Assembly: GCA_002388905.1 (NCBI GenBank)
Contig: DGNJ01000075.1
Coordinates: 5,685-69,684 of the forward strand
Direction of reading: 5' to 3'
DNA length: 64,000 nucleotides
Origin: Cellvibrionales bacterium UBA4495
Lineage (GTDB): Bacteria > Pseudomonadota > Gammaproteobacteria > Pseudomonadales > Porticoccaceae
In this document: in pieces, positions 1 to 7,982 of the stretch
Position numbering within the stretch: the stretch's first letter is position 1
Layout of the letters: each line of letters starts with the position of its first letter
Notes under the pieces: model-generated
Databases searched by the model: none
The model's input: the letters and a program-made list of their open reading frames with translations, nothing else
Told to the model about the DNA's origin: nothing
Made by a program: the position numbers and the translations under genes

Positions 1-308
1 GCCTCGTTGGCCTCGGCGCCGGAATTGGCGAAGAAGGCATTGGTCATGCCCGACAGGCCGCAGAGCTTTTCCGCCAGTTGCTCCTGGAGGGGAATGTTGT
101 ACAGGTTGGAACAGTGCACCAGTGTGGCGGCCTGGCGCGACACCGCCTCGGTGACGGCGGGATGGGCGTGGCCCAGGCCGCACACGGCGATTCCCGCCAG
201 GGCATCCAGGTAGGCATTGCCGTCCCTGTCCCACACCCGGCAGCCTTCGCCGCGGGTGAGCGTCAGTTTGCGCGCGCCGTAGGTGTTCATCAGTGCTTCA
301 GTCGCCAT
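1..308 (-). CDS. argD: Acetylornithine/succinyldiaminopimelate aminotransferase ArgD, N-terminal part (runs off left edge)
   Basis: The first 102 or so residues of a class III PLP aminotransferase are visible; the rest lies outside the window. The protein starts MATEALMNTYG and carries the conserved early segments YLDALAGIAV, GLGHAHP and, at the edge, FFANSGAEANEA, where the family binds the cofactor phosphate. In arginine synthesis this enzyme transfers an amino group from glutamate to N-acetylglutamate semialdehyde. The start at 308 is preceded by GGAGC. An intrinsic-terminator-like hairpin lies just upstream on the same strand (see 321-350). Other class III members share these segments, but the short N-terminus and motif wording fit ArgD best. 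Confidence 0.85.
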   Translation of the reverse strand, partial: MATEALMNTYGARKLTLTRGEGCRVWDRDGNAYLDALAGIAVCGLGHAHPAVTEAVSRQAATLVHCSNLYNIPLQEQLAEKLCGLSGMTNAFFANSGAEANE

Positions 309-320
309 CCGGACAGGCTC

Positions 321-350
321 CAAAACAAAACAGGCAGCGGTAGCTGCCTG
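321..350 (-). terminator. Intrinsic-terminator-like hairpin in the argD leader
   Basis: On the minus strand a perfect 8-bp stem (CAGGCAGC/GCTGCCTG, 4-nt loop, positions 331-350) is followed by TTTTGTTTTG at 321-330, and the argD start codon lies 12 bases further on. No minus-strand gene lies upstream to be terminated, so it may act as an attenuator or block antisense transcription from grxD. Confidence 0.5.
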
Positions 351-500
351 CCGGAAAACCGGGAATCATATCGCCGGGCCGGGCGCTTTGCAACGGGTGC
401 CACATGCCTGGCGCCTGTCGGCTGGCGGTTTCGTGTGCCGGAAAAACGGAGTAGAATACCCGAGTTATTCACTCGACTATTTTTTGAGGTGTATTCGTCA

Positions 501-818
501 ATGGACATCATGGAGACCATCAAGAACCAGATCGAAGGCAATGCGGTCATTCTCTACATGAAGGGCAGCCCCAATCAGCCCCAGTGCGGTTTCTCCGCCC
601 GGGCCGCCGAGGCCCTCATGCAGTGCGGCAAGCGCTTCGCCTACGTGGATGTGCTCGCCAACCCGGATGTTCGCTCCAACCTGCCCAAGTACGGCGATTG
701 GCCCACCTTCCCCCAACTCTGGGTCGGGGGCGAACTGATCGGCGGTTCCGACATTATTCTCGAGATGCACGAGAGCGGTGAACTCCGCGACCTGATCGAG
801 GAGTCCGTTCAGGAATAA
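501..818 (+). CDS. grxD: Monothiol CGFS glutaredoxin (Grx4/GrxD type)
   Basis: A 105-residue single-domain monothiol glutaredoxin. The active-site CGFS is at residues 29-32 after the family segment YMKGSP, followed by WPTFPQLWVGGELIGGSDI, the glutathione-binding region. CGFS glutaredoxins bind a bridging [2Fe-2S] cluster with glutathione and pass it to apo-proteins or BolA partners in the cytosol. The reading frame is open further upstream, but the ATG at 501 (MDIMETI), behind GAGGT at 486-490, gives the usual family length of about 105-115 residues. It stands alone, divergent from argD and ahead of the peroxiredoxin gene. Confidence 0.95.
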   Translation: MDIMETIKNQIEGNAVILYMKGSPNQPQCGFSARAAEALMQCGKRFAYVDVLANPDVRSNLPKYGDWPTFPQLWVGGELIGGSDIILEMHESGELRDLIEESVQE

Positions 819-972
819 GCGACACCGCGCCTATCGTCATTATTGCCAATTTCAATGAGATTAGTGGCCGGCATTGTGTATCATTGAAGTACGGATTGTC
901 ATCGAGACGAATCTTCGAGCCTGAGGCTCAATCTCATTACTTCATCCATCACGTTTAAAAGGAGTGACAACT

Positions 973-1575
973 ATGGGCGTATTAGTCGGTAAACCCGCTC
1001 CCGATTTCACCGCAGCCGCCGTGCTGGGTTCCGGTGAGATTACCGAGAGCTTTACCCTTTCCGAGGAAATCAAGGGCAAAAAAGCGGTGGTTTTCTTCTA
1101 CCCGCTGGATTTCACCTTTGTATGCCCCTCCGAGCTGATTGCCTTTGACAATCGCCTGGAGGAGTTCAAGAAGCGCGGCGTGGAAGTGATCGGCGTGTCC
1201 ATCGACAGCCAGTGGACCCACAATGCCTGGCGCAACACGTCCGTCGACGACGGTGGTATCGGCCCGGTGAAATACACCCTGGTGGCTGACACCAAGCACG
1301 AAATCTGCCAGGCCTACGATGTGGAATCCGATGCCGGCGTTGCCTTCCGTGGCTCCTTCCTGATCGACGAGGAAGGCGTGGTCCGCCACCAGGTGGTCAA
1401 CGACCTGCCCCTGGGCCGCAATGTCGACGAGATGCTGCGCATGGTCGACGCGCTGGCCTTCCACCAGGAGCACGGCGAGGTCTGTCCCGCCGGCTGGAAA
1501 GAAGGCGACCAGGGCATGAGCGCTTCTCCGGAAGGCGTTTCCTCCTACCTGGCGCAGAACGCCAAAAAGCTTTAA
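973..1575 (+). CDS. Typical 2-Cys peroxiredoxin (AhpC/TSA family)
   Basis: A 200-residue peroxiredoxin that reduces hydrogen peroxide, organic peroxides and peroxynitrite. The peroxidatic cysteine is C51 in FVCPSE and the resolving cysteine C171 in VCPAGW, so it is a typical 2-Cys homodimer type. The thioredoxin-fold segment FFYPLDFTF and the C-terminal YLAQ region support the family. GGAG at 961-964 points to the ATG at 973 rather than a GTG three codons upstream. It has its own 150-bp upstream region and ends at a strong terminator, so it is probably monocistronic. No AhpF or thioredoxin partner gene is nearby, so the reductant is not identified here. Confidence 0.93.
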   Translation: MGVLVGKPAPDFTAAAVLGSGEITESFTLSEEIKGKKAVVFFYPLDFTFVCPSELIAFDNRLEEFKKRGVEVIGVSIDSQWTHNAWRNTSVDDGGIGPVKYTLVADTKHEICQAYDVESDAGVAFRGSFLIDEEGVVRHQVVNDLPLGRNVDEMLRMVDALAFHQEHGEVCPAGWKEGDQGMSASPEGVSSYLAQNAKKL

Positions 1576-1622
1576 TCGGCAACATCCGGCTACAAGCCCT
1601 GGTTTTAAGGGCAGAAGCCAGG

Positions 1623-1656
1623 AAAAGCCCCGCCGCTAGCCGGCGGGGCTTTTTTT
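1623..1656 (+). terminator. Rho-independent terminator of the peroxiredoxin gene
   Basis: A 9-bp G+C-rich stem, GCCCCGCCG/CGGCGGGGC with a 5-nt loop (1627-1649), flanked by an A-run and followed by seven T residues. It lies 48 bases after the stop codon. Confidence 0.9.
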
Positions 1657-1767
1657 GTGGTTGGTGCGGCAAAAAAGCTTCAGCGGCAATATTTCCGCCT
1701 TTGCAAAACGGATCTCGCCTGCCTTAACCGTGGCGGTATTGCGGCTGCCGGCCCTGTGCCATGAATG

Positions 1768-1796
1768 ACAAAGCCCGGCGGGTTGCCGGGCTTTGT
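1768..1796 (-). terminator. Terminator hairpin downstream of ppa
   Basis: A perfect 12-bp stem, ACAAAGCCCGGC/GCCGGGCTTTGT with a 5-nt loop. It lies 30 bases past the ppa stop on the minus strand; the T-rich arm is CTTTGT, so it is weaker than the one at 1623 and may serve both converging transcripts. Confidence 0.65.
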
Positions 1797-1825
1797 CGGT
1801 TTTGGCCTGCTGAGGAGGGCGGCTC

Positions 1826-2362
1826 TCAGCTTTGCTGCTTCAGGTGGCGTTCCCGGGAGGCCATGATTTCGGTGCGGGCATCTTCGGCGTGGGACCAGTT
1901 TTCCACCTTGACCCATTTGCCTTCCTCGAGGTCCTTGTAGTTCTCGAAATAGTGGGCAATCTGCTTTAACAGCAGGTCCGGGACGTCGCCGATATCCTTG
2001 ATGTTGTCGTATTCCTTGGTGAGCTTGCTGTGGGGTACGGCGATCAGTTTGGCGTCGGTGCCCGATTCGTCGGTCATGTTGAGAATGCCGACGGGACGGC
2101 TGCGGATTACCGAACCGGGCATGACGGGGTAGGGGGAGATCACCAGCACATCCAGCGGATCCCCGTCCTCGGAAAGGGTACCCGGGATAAAGCCATAGTT
2201 GGCGGGATAGAACATGGGGGTCGCCACGAAACGATCGACGAAGATGGCATCGTAATCTTTTTCGATTTCGTACTTGATGGGGTCGTGATTGGCGGGAATC
2301 TCGATCACCACATTGATGTCGTCGGGCAGGTCGTTGCCCGCCGGTATGCTGGAGTAGCTCAT
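1826..2362 (-). CDS. ppa: Inorganic pyrophosphatase (family I)
   Basis: A 178-residue soluble family I pyrophosphatase, which hydrolyses pyrophosphate to two phosphates and so drives biosynthetic reactions. Visible family features are KYEIEKD near the N-terminus, [12 protein letters not shown] and the metal-binding signature DGDPLDVLV, plus the late KWVKVENW segment. The frame is open for 23 codons upstream of the chosen ATG at 2362, but MSYSSIPAG matches family N-termini and length. It converges on the peroxiredoxin gene, each with its own terminator, and is a standalone housekeeping gene. Confidence 0.96.
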   Translation of the reverse strand: MSYSSIPAGNDLPDDINVVIEIPANHDPIKYEIEKDYDAIFVDRFVATPMFYPANYGFIPGTLSEDGDPLDVLVISPYPVMPGSVIRSRPVGILNMTDESGTDAKLIAVPHSKLTKEYDNIKDIGDVPDLLLKQIAHYFENYKDLEEGKWVKVENWSHAEDARTEIMASRERHLKQQS

Positions 2363-2548
2363 AGTTCGCCTTCCCTTCGGGTGTGGGAGTTTGGAAATGG
2401 GTGGGGCATTATAACGACGCCACCTGGACACCGCCAGCCGTGGATCGGCGCTCCGAGGGCTTTCAGTTGACGGATGTCATGGCGAGGCCGTGGGCCCCGG
2501 TTTAGGGTGGGCAATCATTTTCAGCAAGCCCGCGGGAGAACCCGTGCC

Positions 2549-3955
2549 ATGAACACTGTTGCCGTCGCCATGCAGACCGCACCGGCCTGGGACCGGGATT
2601 TGATCGGACGCTACGATCTTGCCGGGCCCCGCTACACATCCTATCCCACGGCCCCCCAGTTCCGGGACGAATTCGGCGAGGGGGCGATGGCCCGGGCCAT
2701 TGAGCGCAGCAACAGTCGCGGCGGGCCCCTGTCCCTGTATTTCCATATCCCGTTTTGCAGCCGGGTTTGCTACTACTGTGCCTGTAACCGCATCGTCACC
2801 GCCAATCGCGATCGCGCCGGCCCCTATCTGGCAAGGCTGGAGCGGGAACTGGCCATGCAGGCGCAATTGTTTGATACCGCCAGGCCCGTGACCCAGTTGC
2901 ACTGGGGGGGCGGCACCCCCACCTTTATCAGCGACGGCGAGAAGCGCCGGCTGATGGCGGCTATAGGCCGGCACTTCCGGCTGCTGGACGACGACAGCGG
3001 CGAATACGCCATCGAGATTCATCCGGGCGACACCTCCGTCGAGAGCCTGCGCTGCCTGCGGGAACTGGGATTTAACCGGCTGAGCATGGGGGTCCAGGAC
3101 TTCGACCCGGACGTCCAGGCGGCTGTGAACCGGTTCAACAGCGTCGCCGAAGTCCGGACCCTGGTGGATGCCGGCCGGGGGCTGGGGTTCCATTCCATCA
3201 GCATGGACCTGATCTACGGCCTGCCCCGCCAGAACCGGGCGAGCTTTGACAGAACCCTCGACGAGGTGATCGGGTTGTCGCCGGACCGGCTGTCCATCTT
3301 CAACTATGCCCACCTGCCGCACCTGTTCAAGGTCCAGCGCCAGATGGATGCGTCCCTGATGCCGGGACCCGATGAGAAGCTGGCGATGCTGGAGCATGCC
3401 ACCGCCAGGCTGCTGGCCGCCGGCTATGTCTTTATCGGCATGGACCACTTCGCCAAACCGGACGACAACCTCGCGGTGGCCCAGCGGGAGGGTCGCCTGC
3501 AGCGCAATTTTCAGGGGTATGCCACCCAGGGCGACTGCGACCTGCTCGCCTTCGGCGTTTCCGCCATCAGTGCCGTCGGCGACACCCTTTTCCAGAACCA
3601 CAAAGAGATCGGCGATTACAACGCGGCGGTGGATAGCGGCTCAGTGCCGGTGGCCCGGGGTATTGACCTGAGTCGCGACGACCGGATCCGCGGGGCGGTG
3701 ATCGAGAGCCTGATCTGCCACTTCCGGCTCGATATCACCGGTATCGAGGACCGCTTTGGCATCCATTTCCGGCGCTATTTTGCCGCGGAACTGGCGAACC
3801 TGAGAGCCATGGCCGACGACGGCCTGTTGGAGATCGGGGCAAGAGAAATCCGGGTGACGCGGGCGGGACGCCTGCTGATTCGCCGGATCTGCATGGTCTT
3901 CGATGCCTACCTGTCCGGGAGTGGCGGACAGCCCCGGTTTTCGAGAATCATTTGA
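2549..3955 (+). CDS. hemN: Oxygen-independent coproporphyrinogen III oxidase HemN
   Basis: A 468-residue radical-SAM enzyme converting coproporphyrinogen III to protoporphyrinogen IX without oxygen, in haem synthesis. The [4Fe-4S]-binding cysteines are in FCSRVCYYCAC: C70, C74 and C77 are the CX3CX2C radical-SAM set, with the extra C79 typical of true HemN rather than HemW. Also present are RYTSYPTAPQF near the N-terminus, WGGGTPTF, and EIHPGDT. The frame is open further upstream, but the ATG at 2549 behind GGGAG at 2534-2538 fits. It is a single gene ahead of the riboswitch region. Confidence 0.95.
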   Translation: MNTVAVAMQTAPAWDRDLIGRYDLAGPRYTSYPTAPQFRDEFGEGAMARAIERSNSRGGPLSLYFHIPFCSRVCYYCACNRIVTANRDRAGPYLARLERELAMQAQLFDTARPVTQLHWGGGTPTFISDGEKRRLMAAIGRHFRLLDDDSGEYAIEIHPGDTSVESLRCLRELGFNRLSMGVQDFDPDVQAAVNRFNSVAEVRTLVDAGRGLGFHSISMDLIYGLPRQNRASFDRTLDEVIGLSPDRLSIFNYAHLPHLFKVQRQMDASLMPGPDEKLAMLEHATARLLAAGYVFIGMDHFAKPDDNLAVAQREGRLQRNFQGYATQGDCDLLAFGVSAISAVGDTLFQNHKEIGDYNAAVDSGSVPVARGIDLSRDDRIRGAVIESLICHFRLDITGIEDRFGIHFRRYFAAELANLRAMADDGLLEIGAREIRVTRAGRLLIRRICMVFDAYLSGSGGQPRFSRII

Positions 3956-4000
3956 TGCCGGCGCCTGCGCCGCGTAAAATCGGCGGACATATTCTGATAT

Positions 4001-4092
4001 GACCTGAGGGGTGGCCCGGCGCGGGCCTGAGACGTTCATGTGGACGAACCCTTTGAACCTGATCCGGTTAATGCCGGCGTAGGGATAGGTGC
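4001..4092 (+). promoter_or_regulatory. TPP (thiamin pyrophosphate) riboswitch aptamer
   Basis: The conserved THI-box pieces appear in the right order: GGGGTGGCC, then GGCCTGAGA, then ACCCTTTGAACCTGATC, GGTTAATGCCGGCGTAGGGA. These form the two arms that bind the pyrimidine and pyrophosphate parts of TPP. The element lies 60 bases upstream of the receptor gene at 4151 and governs the thiamin-scavenging operon. Confidence 0.95.
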
Positions 4093-4100
4093 TCTTCGCT

Positions 4101-4146
4101 GCCTCCCGCACGCGCATACCGGGTCTCCCCATTCCACCCGGGAGGC
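4101..4146 (+). promoter_or_regulatory. Shine-Dalgarno-sequestering hairpin: riboswitch expression platform
   Basis: GCCTCCCG at 4101-4108 is exactly complementary to CGGGAGGC at 4139-4146, which contains the GGAGG ribosome-binding site (4141-4145) of the receptor gene. There is no T-run after the hairpin, so control is most simply translational: TPP binding would favour this hairpin and hide the ribosome-binding site. The pairing is seen; the switching is inferred. Confidence 0.75.
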
Positions 4147-4150
4147 TCCA

Positions 4151-6274
4151 ATGACAAACCGACAATCCCTGTTTCGGGGATTAGCCCTGACAGTTCCCGC
4201 CCTCATTTTTAGTGCTGCCGCCAGTGCCGCCGAGGCCATTGAGGAGATACTGGTGACCGCGGATTTCCGCCGCGCGCCGGTGATGGATTATGCCGCCAGC
4301 ATCAGTGTGCTGGACAGCGAGCAGATAGCGTCCCGCACCGCCAGGCACCTTGCCGAGGTCTTCTCCCTGGCGCCTAATGTCAATTACGCCAGCGGCGCTT
4401 CCCGGGGGCGGTTCTTCCAGATCCGCGGCATCGGCGAGCGCAGTCAGTTTGTCGAGCCCGTCAATCCTTCCGTGGGGCTGATCGTCGACGGCATCGACCT
4501 GACCGGGATCGGCGGCGCCGCCACCACCCTGGACATTCAGCAGGTGGAAATCCTTCGCGGCCCCCAGGGAACACTTTACGGTGCCAACGCCCTGGCCGGC
4601 CTGATCAACATGGTATCCGGTGCACCCACCGAGACGTTTTACGGTCGGGTGGAAACCACGCTGGCGGAATATGACACCAAAACCGTCAGCGCCGTTGTCA
4701 GCGGGCCATTCAACGAGACTCTCGGTTATCGTGTCGCGATCCAGCAGCACAACAGCGACGGCTATATCGACAATGTCCACCTGGACCGGGAGGATACCGA
4801 CAACCTTGACGAACTGACCGCGCGCGGCCGGTTGCGCTGGCAGCCCCGCGAAGATCTGCAGGTGGATTTTTCCGCTCTCTATGTCGATGTCGATAATGGC
4901 TACGATGCCTTCTCCCTGGACAATACCCGGGAAACCCTCTCCGACGAGCCCGGCCACGACCGCCTGGAAACCCTGGCGGGCTCCATGAGGGTTCAATGGC
5001 GGGCCAGCGAGGATTACCGCCTGATTGCCCTGTTGAGCCATGCGGATTCCGACAGCGAGTACGGCTTTGACGAGGACTGGAGCTTCGAGGGTATCTGCGA
5101 CGTTTTCGACTGCGTGTTTCCCGGCTACTCGTCCTTCGATAATTACCTGCGGGAGAACCGCAATACCAGCGTCGATCTGCGCTATGTGTCCGACAACGAG
5201 CCGGAGGAAACCGGATGGGTGCTTGGCCTTTACTACCGGGACCAGCAGGAAGACCTGCGTCGCGAGTACAGCTTTTTGTCGGAAGATTTTCTCAGTGATT
5301 TTGACAGCAGGAATGCCGCCGTCTACGGCCAGGTCGAGTATCCGCTGACCGGTGACCTGACACTGGTGACCGGGCTGCGTTACGAGCAGCGTGAGGCGGA
5401 GTACAGCGACTCCGATGGCGCCGAATTCAGTCCCCGGGAAAACATGTGGGGCGGCAGGCTGGCCCTGGAGTACTACACCGCCGGCGACACCCTGGTCTAT
5501 GGCCTGATTTCCCGGGGTTACAAGGCCGGCGGCTTCAACAGTAACCAGAGCCTGCCGGTGGCGGATCGCGAGTTCGATACCGAAAACCTCTGGAACTATG
5601 AAATCGGCGTCAAAGGCAGCTGGTGGGAAGACCGCCTGAGCGCACAACTGGCGCTCTTTTACCAGGACCGGGAGGATGTCCAGACCCGTCAGTCCGTGGT
5701 CGAACCCAACGAAGGGGATATCTGCCCCTGCGAGTTTATCGATTACACCACCAACGCCGCCGCCGGCAGCAGCCAGGGACTCGAGGCGGAACTCAACTGG
5801 CGCGCCACCGAACAGGTCCGGGTCTACGCCAGCCTGGGGCTGCTGGAGAGTGAGTTCGAGGATTTCGAGAGTTTCGCCCACGTGGGTGCCGATCCGGAAA
5901 CGGGCACGCCCTTTGACCTCGGGGGTCGCGATCTGCCCCACGCCCCCAATTACCAGTATGCCCTGGGCACCGTTATACAGATGACCGAGCACTGGTATGC
6001 GCGCCTGGAAGTGGAAGGCAAGGACGAATTCTATTTCTCCAGCCGGCACGGTGCCCGGGCCGACGCCTATGAGCTATTCAACGCCCGCCTGGGTTACCGG
6101 GGAAATAACTGGCACCTGGTGCTGTGGGGCAGGAACCTCACGGACAGGGATTACCAGGTACGCGGGTTTGGCAGCTTCGGCAACGATCCCCGCAAGGGCT
6201 ACGCCACGGAACCCTATTACCAACTCGGAGATCCGCGAGTGGTTGGCGTGACCGCCAGTTACGAATTCCAGTAA
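4151..6274 (+). CDS. TonB-dependent outer-membrane receptor, probable thiamin (or precursor) importer
   Basis: A 707-residue outer-membrane receptor. A signal peptide of about 26 residues (MTNRQSLFRG through the Ala-rich end before AEAIEE) precedes a TonB-box-like EEILVTA. The plug domain contains IRGIGERSQF and VEILRGPQGTLYGANALAGLINM; the rest is beta-barrel and ends in the aromatic VTASYEFQ. Substrate cannot be read from the barrel, but the TPP riboswitch directly upstream and the thiamin-binding, PnuT and kinase genes downstream make thiamin or a phosphorylated or precursor form the likely cargo. GGAGG sits five bases before the ATG at 4151. TonB-ExbBD must be encoded elsewhere. Confidence 0.9.
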   Translation: MTNRQSLFRGLALTVPALIFSAAASAAEAIEEILVTADFRRAPVMDYAASISVLDSEQIASRTARHLAEVFSLAPNVNYASGASRGRFFQIRGIGERSQFVEPVNPSVGLIVDGIDLTGIGGAATTLDIQQVEILRGPQGTLYGANALAGLINMVSGAPTETFYGRVETTLAEYDTKTVSAVVSGPFNETLGYRVAIQQHNSDGYIDNVHLDREDTDNLDELTARGRLRWQPREDLQVDFSALYVDVDNGYDAFSLDNTRETLSDEPGHDRLETLAGSMRVQWRASEDYRLIALLSHADSDSEYGFDEDWSFEGICDVFDCVFPGYSSFDNYLRENRNTSVDLRYVSDNEPEETGWVLGLYYRDQQEDLRREYSFLSEDFLSDFDSRNAAVYGQVEYPLTGDLTLVTGLRYEQREAEYSDSDGAEFSPRENMWGGRLALEYYTAGDTLVYGLISRGYKAGGFNSNQSLPVADREFDTENLWNYEIGVKGSWWEDRLSAQLALFYQDREDVQTRQSVVEPNEGDICPCEFIDYTTNAAAGSSQGLEAELNWRATEQVRVYASLGLLESEFEDFESFAHVGADPETGTPFDLGGRDLPHAPNYQYALGTVIQMTEHWYARLEVEGKDEFYFSSRHGARADAYELFNARLGYRGNNWHLVLWGRNLTDRDYQVRGFGSFGNDPRKGYATEPYYQLGDPRVVGVTASYEFQ

Positions 6275-6291
6275 AGCGCCGGGAGGTGCCC

Positions 6292-6540
6292 ATGAAACTG
6301 TCCGCGGAAATTACCCTATACCCACTGCAGGACGATTACCTGCCCGTGATCAAGCGCTTCCTCGAGGAGTTGACCGCGCGTGCGGGAGTCAAGCGGGAAA
6401 CCTTTCCCACCTGTACCGTGCTCACCGGCGAATACGACGAAGTACTGGGCTTGATTGGCACCATGATGAAATGGAGTCACGAGAATCTGGGCAAGTCGGT
6501 GTTTGTGGTGAAATTCCTGCCCGACTACGAGGCACTTTAG
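6292..6540 (+). CDS. Thiamin-binding protein, YkoF/MTH1187 (Thiamine_BP) family
   Basis: An 82-residue single-domain protein starting MKLSAEITLYPL, which is typical of the small ferredoxin-like Thiamine_BP/DUF77 fold. Later segments TCTVLTGEYDEVLGLIG and VFVVKFLPDY fit the same family. Known members bind thiamin or hydroxymethylpyrimidine, as in YkoF. It has no signal peptide, so it is expected in the cytosol, perhaps buffering or presenting incoming thiamin. GGGAGG precedes the ATG, 17 bases after the receptor stop, and the next gene begins at the very next base after its stop, so it is firmly in the operon. Function rests mainly on family and context. Confidence 0.8.
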   Translation: MKLSAEITLYPLQDDYLPVIKRFLEELTARAGVKRETFPTCTVLTGEYDEVLGLIGTMMKWSHENLGKSVFVVKFLPDYEAL

Positions 6541-7194
6541 TTGGGCGATTTTGTCCGGGGCGTCGCCGACACCGCGCTGCAACTGTCAGGCTGGGAAGCG
6601 CTGGCGGTGGTGCTGGCGGTGGCGTATCTGTTGCTGGCGGTGCGCGAGAGCCTCTGGTGCTGGTACTGTGCCCTGGCCAGCACCGCCATCTACACGGTGC
6701 TGTTCTGGAACGTCAGCCTGTTGATGGAATCCGCTCTCAATGTCTTTTACATGGCCATGGCGGTTTACGGCTGGTGGCAGTGGCGCCGGGGCGGCGGCGA
6801 ACACCGGGGCGTGGCGATCCACCGCTGGCCTTTGCGCATTCACCTGGCATTGCTTGCCGGCATCGCCGTTTTAACCCTGGCTTCCGGTTACTTTCTCAGC
6901 ACCCGAACCCAGGCTGCCTGGCCCTACCTGGATTCCTTTACCACCTGGGCCAGCGTAATCACCACTTTCATGGTGGCAAAGAAGATCCTCGAGAACTGGT
7001 TTTACTGGTTCGTCATCGACAGTACATCGGTCTTTCTCTATCTTGACCGGGACATGCCACTGACGGCGGTTTTGTTCATCGTCTATGTGGTACTGGTCGT
7101 CTGCGGTTATGTCACCTGGCGTCGCCATGAAAAGAGAGAACAGAAAGAACGGAGAGAACAACGGGAACAACAGGGGCAGCTCCGGCCGGCCTGA
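6541..7194 (+). CDS. pnuT: PnuC-family thiamin permease (PnuT)
   Basis: A 217-residue inner-membrane protein with about seven hydrophobic segments. Features of the PnuC fold include WEALAVVLAVAYLLLAVRES, a W-rich stretch SLWCWYCALAST, the MAVYGWWQW motif and the late ENWFYWFVIDSTSVFLY, in which the Trp/Asn pattern lines the vitamin pocket. PnuC relatives under TPP riboswitches transport thiamin (PnuT) by facilitated diffusion, with phosphorylation trapping the substrate. It starts with TTG immediately after the previous stop; GAGG at 6529-6532 is correctly spaced. The tail is highly charged (KREQKERREQREQQ) and overlaps the kinase gene, giving the trapping enzyme translational coupling. Confidence 0.88.
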   Translation: MGDFVRGVADTALQLSGWEALAVVLAVAYLLLAVRESLWCWYCALASTAIYTVLFWNVSLLMESALNVFYMAMAVYGWWQWRRGGGEHRGVAIHRWPLRIHLALLAGIAVLTLASGYFLSTRTQAAWPYLDSFTTWASVITTFMVAKKILENWFYWFVIDSTSVFLYLDRDMPLTAVLFIVYVVLVVCGYVTWRRHEKREQKERREQREQQGQLRPA

Positions 7195-7945
7195 CAGGCG
7201 CCTGGAAACAGCCCTGGACAGTTGGCGGCTGTGGTCGCCGTCGTTGGGGCCGCGTCCCCGCGCCGTGCGCCGCCTGCCAGGCGGGCTCACCAACGAAGCC
7301 TGGCTGCTCGATACCGAGGCGGGACAGGCTGTGTTGCGCCTCAACAGTCCTTATCGCGAGTGGTTTGGGGTCGACCGCTACCGGGAGGCGACTGTTCTTG
7401 CCGCCGTTTCCCGTCTTGGCCTTGCTCCCGATGTCTGGTTCAACGATCCGGCGGGGGGCTTCCTGGTCACCGAATACATCGATGGCAGAACCTGGACGGC
7501 GGCGGATTTCCGGGAGTCCGGCCAGCAGCGTAAACTGCTGACGCTGCTCGCCAAGCTTCAGTCCATCGGCGTGGATCTTCCGCGCTTCGATTACCTGGCT
7601 CACCTGGACCATTACCGGGGGCAACTGGATCACCTGGGCATTCCCCTGCCGCCGGAACTGGCCGATCTGTGGCGGCAGTGGCGGCCGGCCATTGCCGATT
7701 TCCAGGCCGGCGACTGGCAGCCGGTTTTATGTCACCACGACCTGACCCCCGACAATATTCTGGAGAGATCCGGATACCTTTATCTGATCGACTGGGAGTA
7801 CAGCGGGCTGGGCCACGCCGCCATGGACTTCCGGGCTCTCGGTCCCGATCTGATTCGAAGTGAAGCGCCCGTGGTCGGTGTCCTGTGCCGGCTAATGGAC
7901 GGATTCTGGTTTCTGCTTCGGGAGGCAACGGCCCGCACCGATTGA
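7127..7945 (+). CDS. thiK: Thiamin-kinase-like phosphotransferase (ThiK/APH fold)
   Basis: A 272-residue aminoglycoside-phosphotransferase/choline-kinase fold protein. The Brenner motif CHHDLTPDNIL (catalytic D205, metal-binding N210) and the DFG-equivalent LIDWEYSG (D222) are intact, and LPGGLTNEAWLL resembles the nucleotide loop. E. coli ThiK is of the same length and phosphorylates thiamin to thiamin monophosphate in salvage; ThiL would then make TPP. The ATG at 7127 lies inside pnuT (68-base overlap), consistent with tight coupling. The assignment as thiamin kinase is from fold plus the riboswitch operon; without that context it would only be a phosphotransferase. Confidence 0.8.
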   Translation: MKRENRKNGENNGNNRGSSGRPDRRLETALDSWRLWSPSLGPRPRAVRRLPGGLTNEAWLLDTEAGQAVLRLNSPYREWFGVDRYREATVLAAVSRLGLAPDVWFNDPAGGFLVTEYIDGRTWTAADFRESGQQRKLLTLLAKLQSIGVDLPRFDYLAHLDHYRGQLDHLGIPLPPELADLWRQWRPAIADFQAGDWQPVLCHHDLTPDNILERSGYLYLIDWEYSGLGHAAMDFRALGPDLIRSEAPVVGVLCRLMDGFWFLLREATARTD

Positions 7946-7982
7946 TCACCCGGCTCGGCAATGATTGCGGACTTCCCCGCCT

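Noticed and set aside
4181-6049. 622-codon minus-strand ORF opposite the thiamin receptor
   Set aside because: It mirrors the receptor gene, is Gly/Ala/Val-rich and has no domain; G+C-rich genes commonly leave such open frames.
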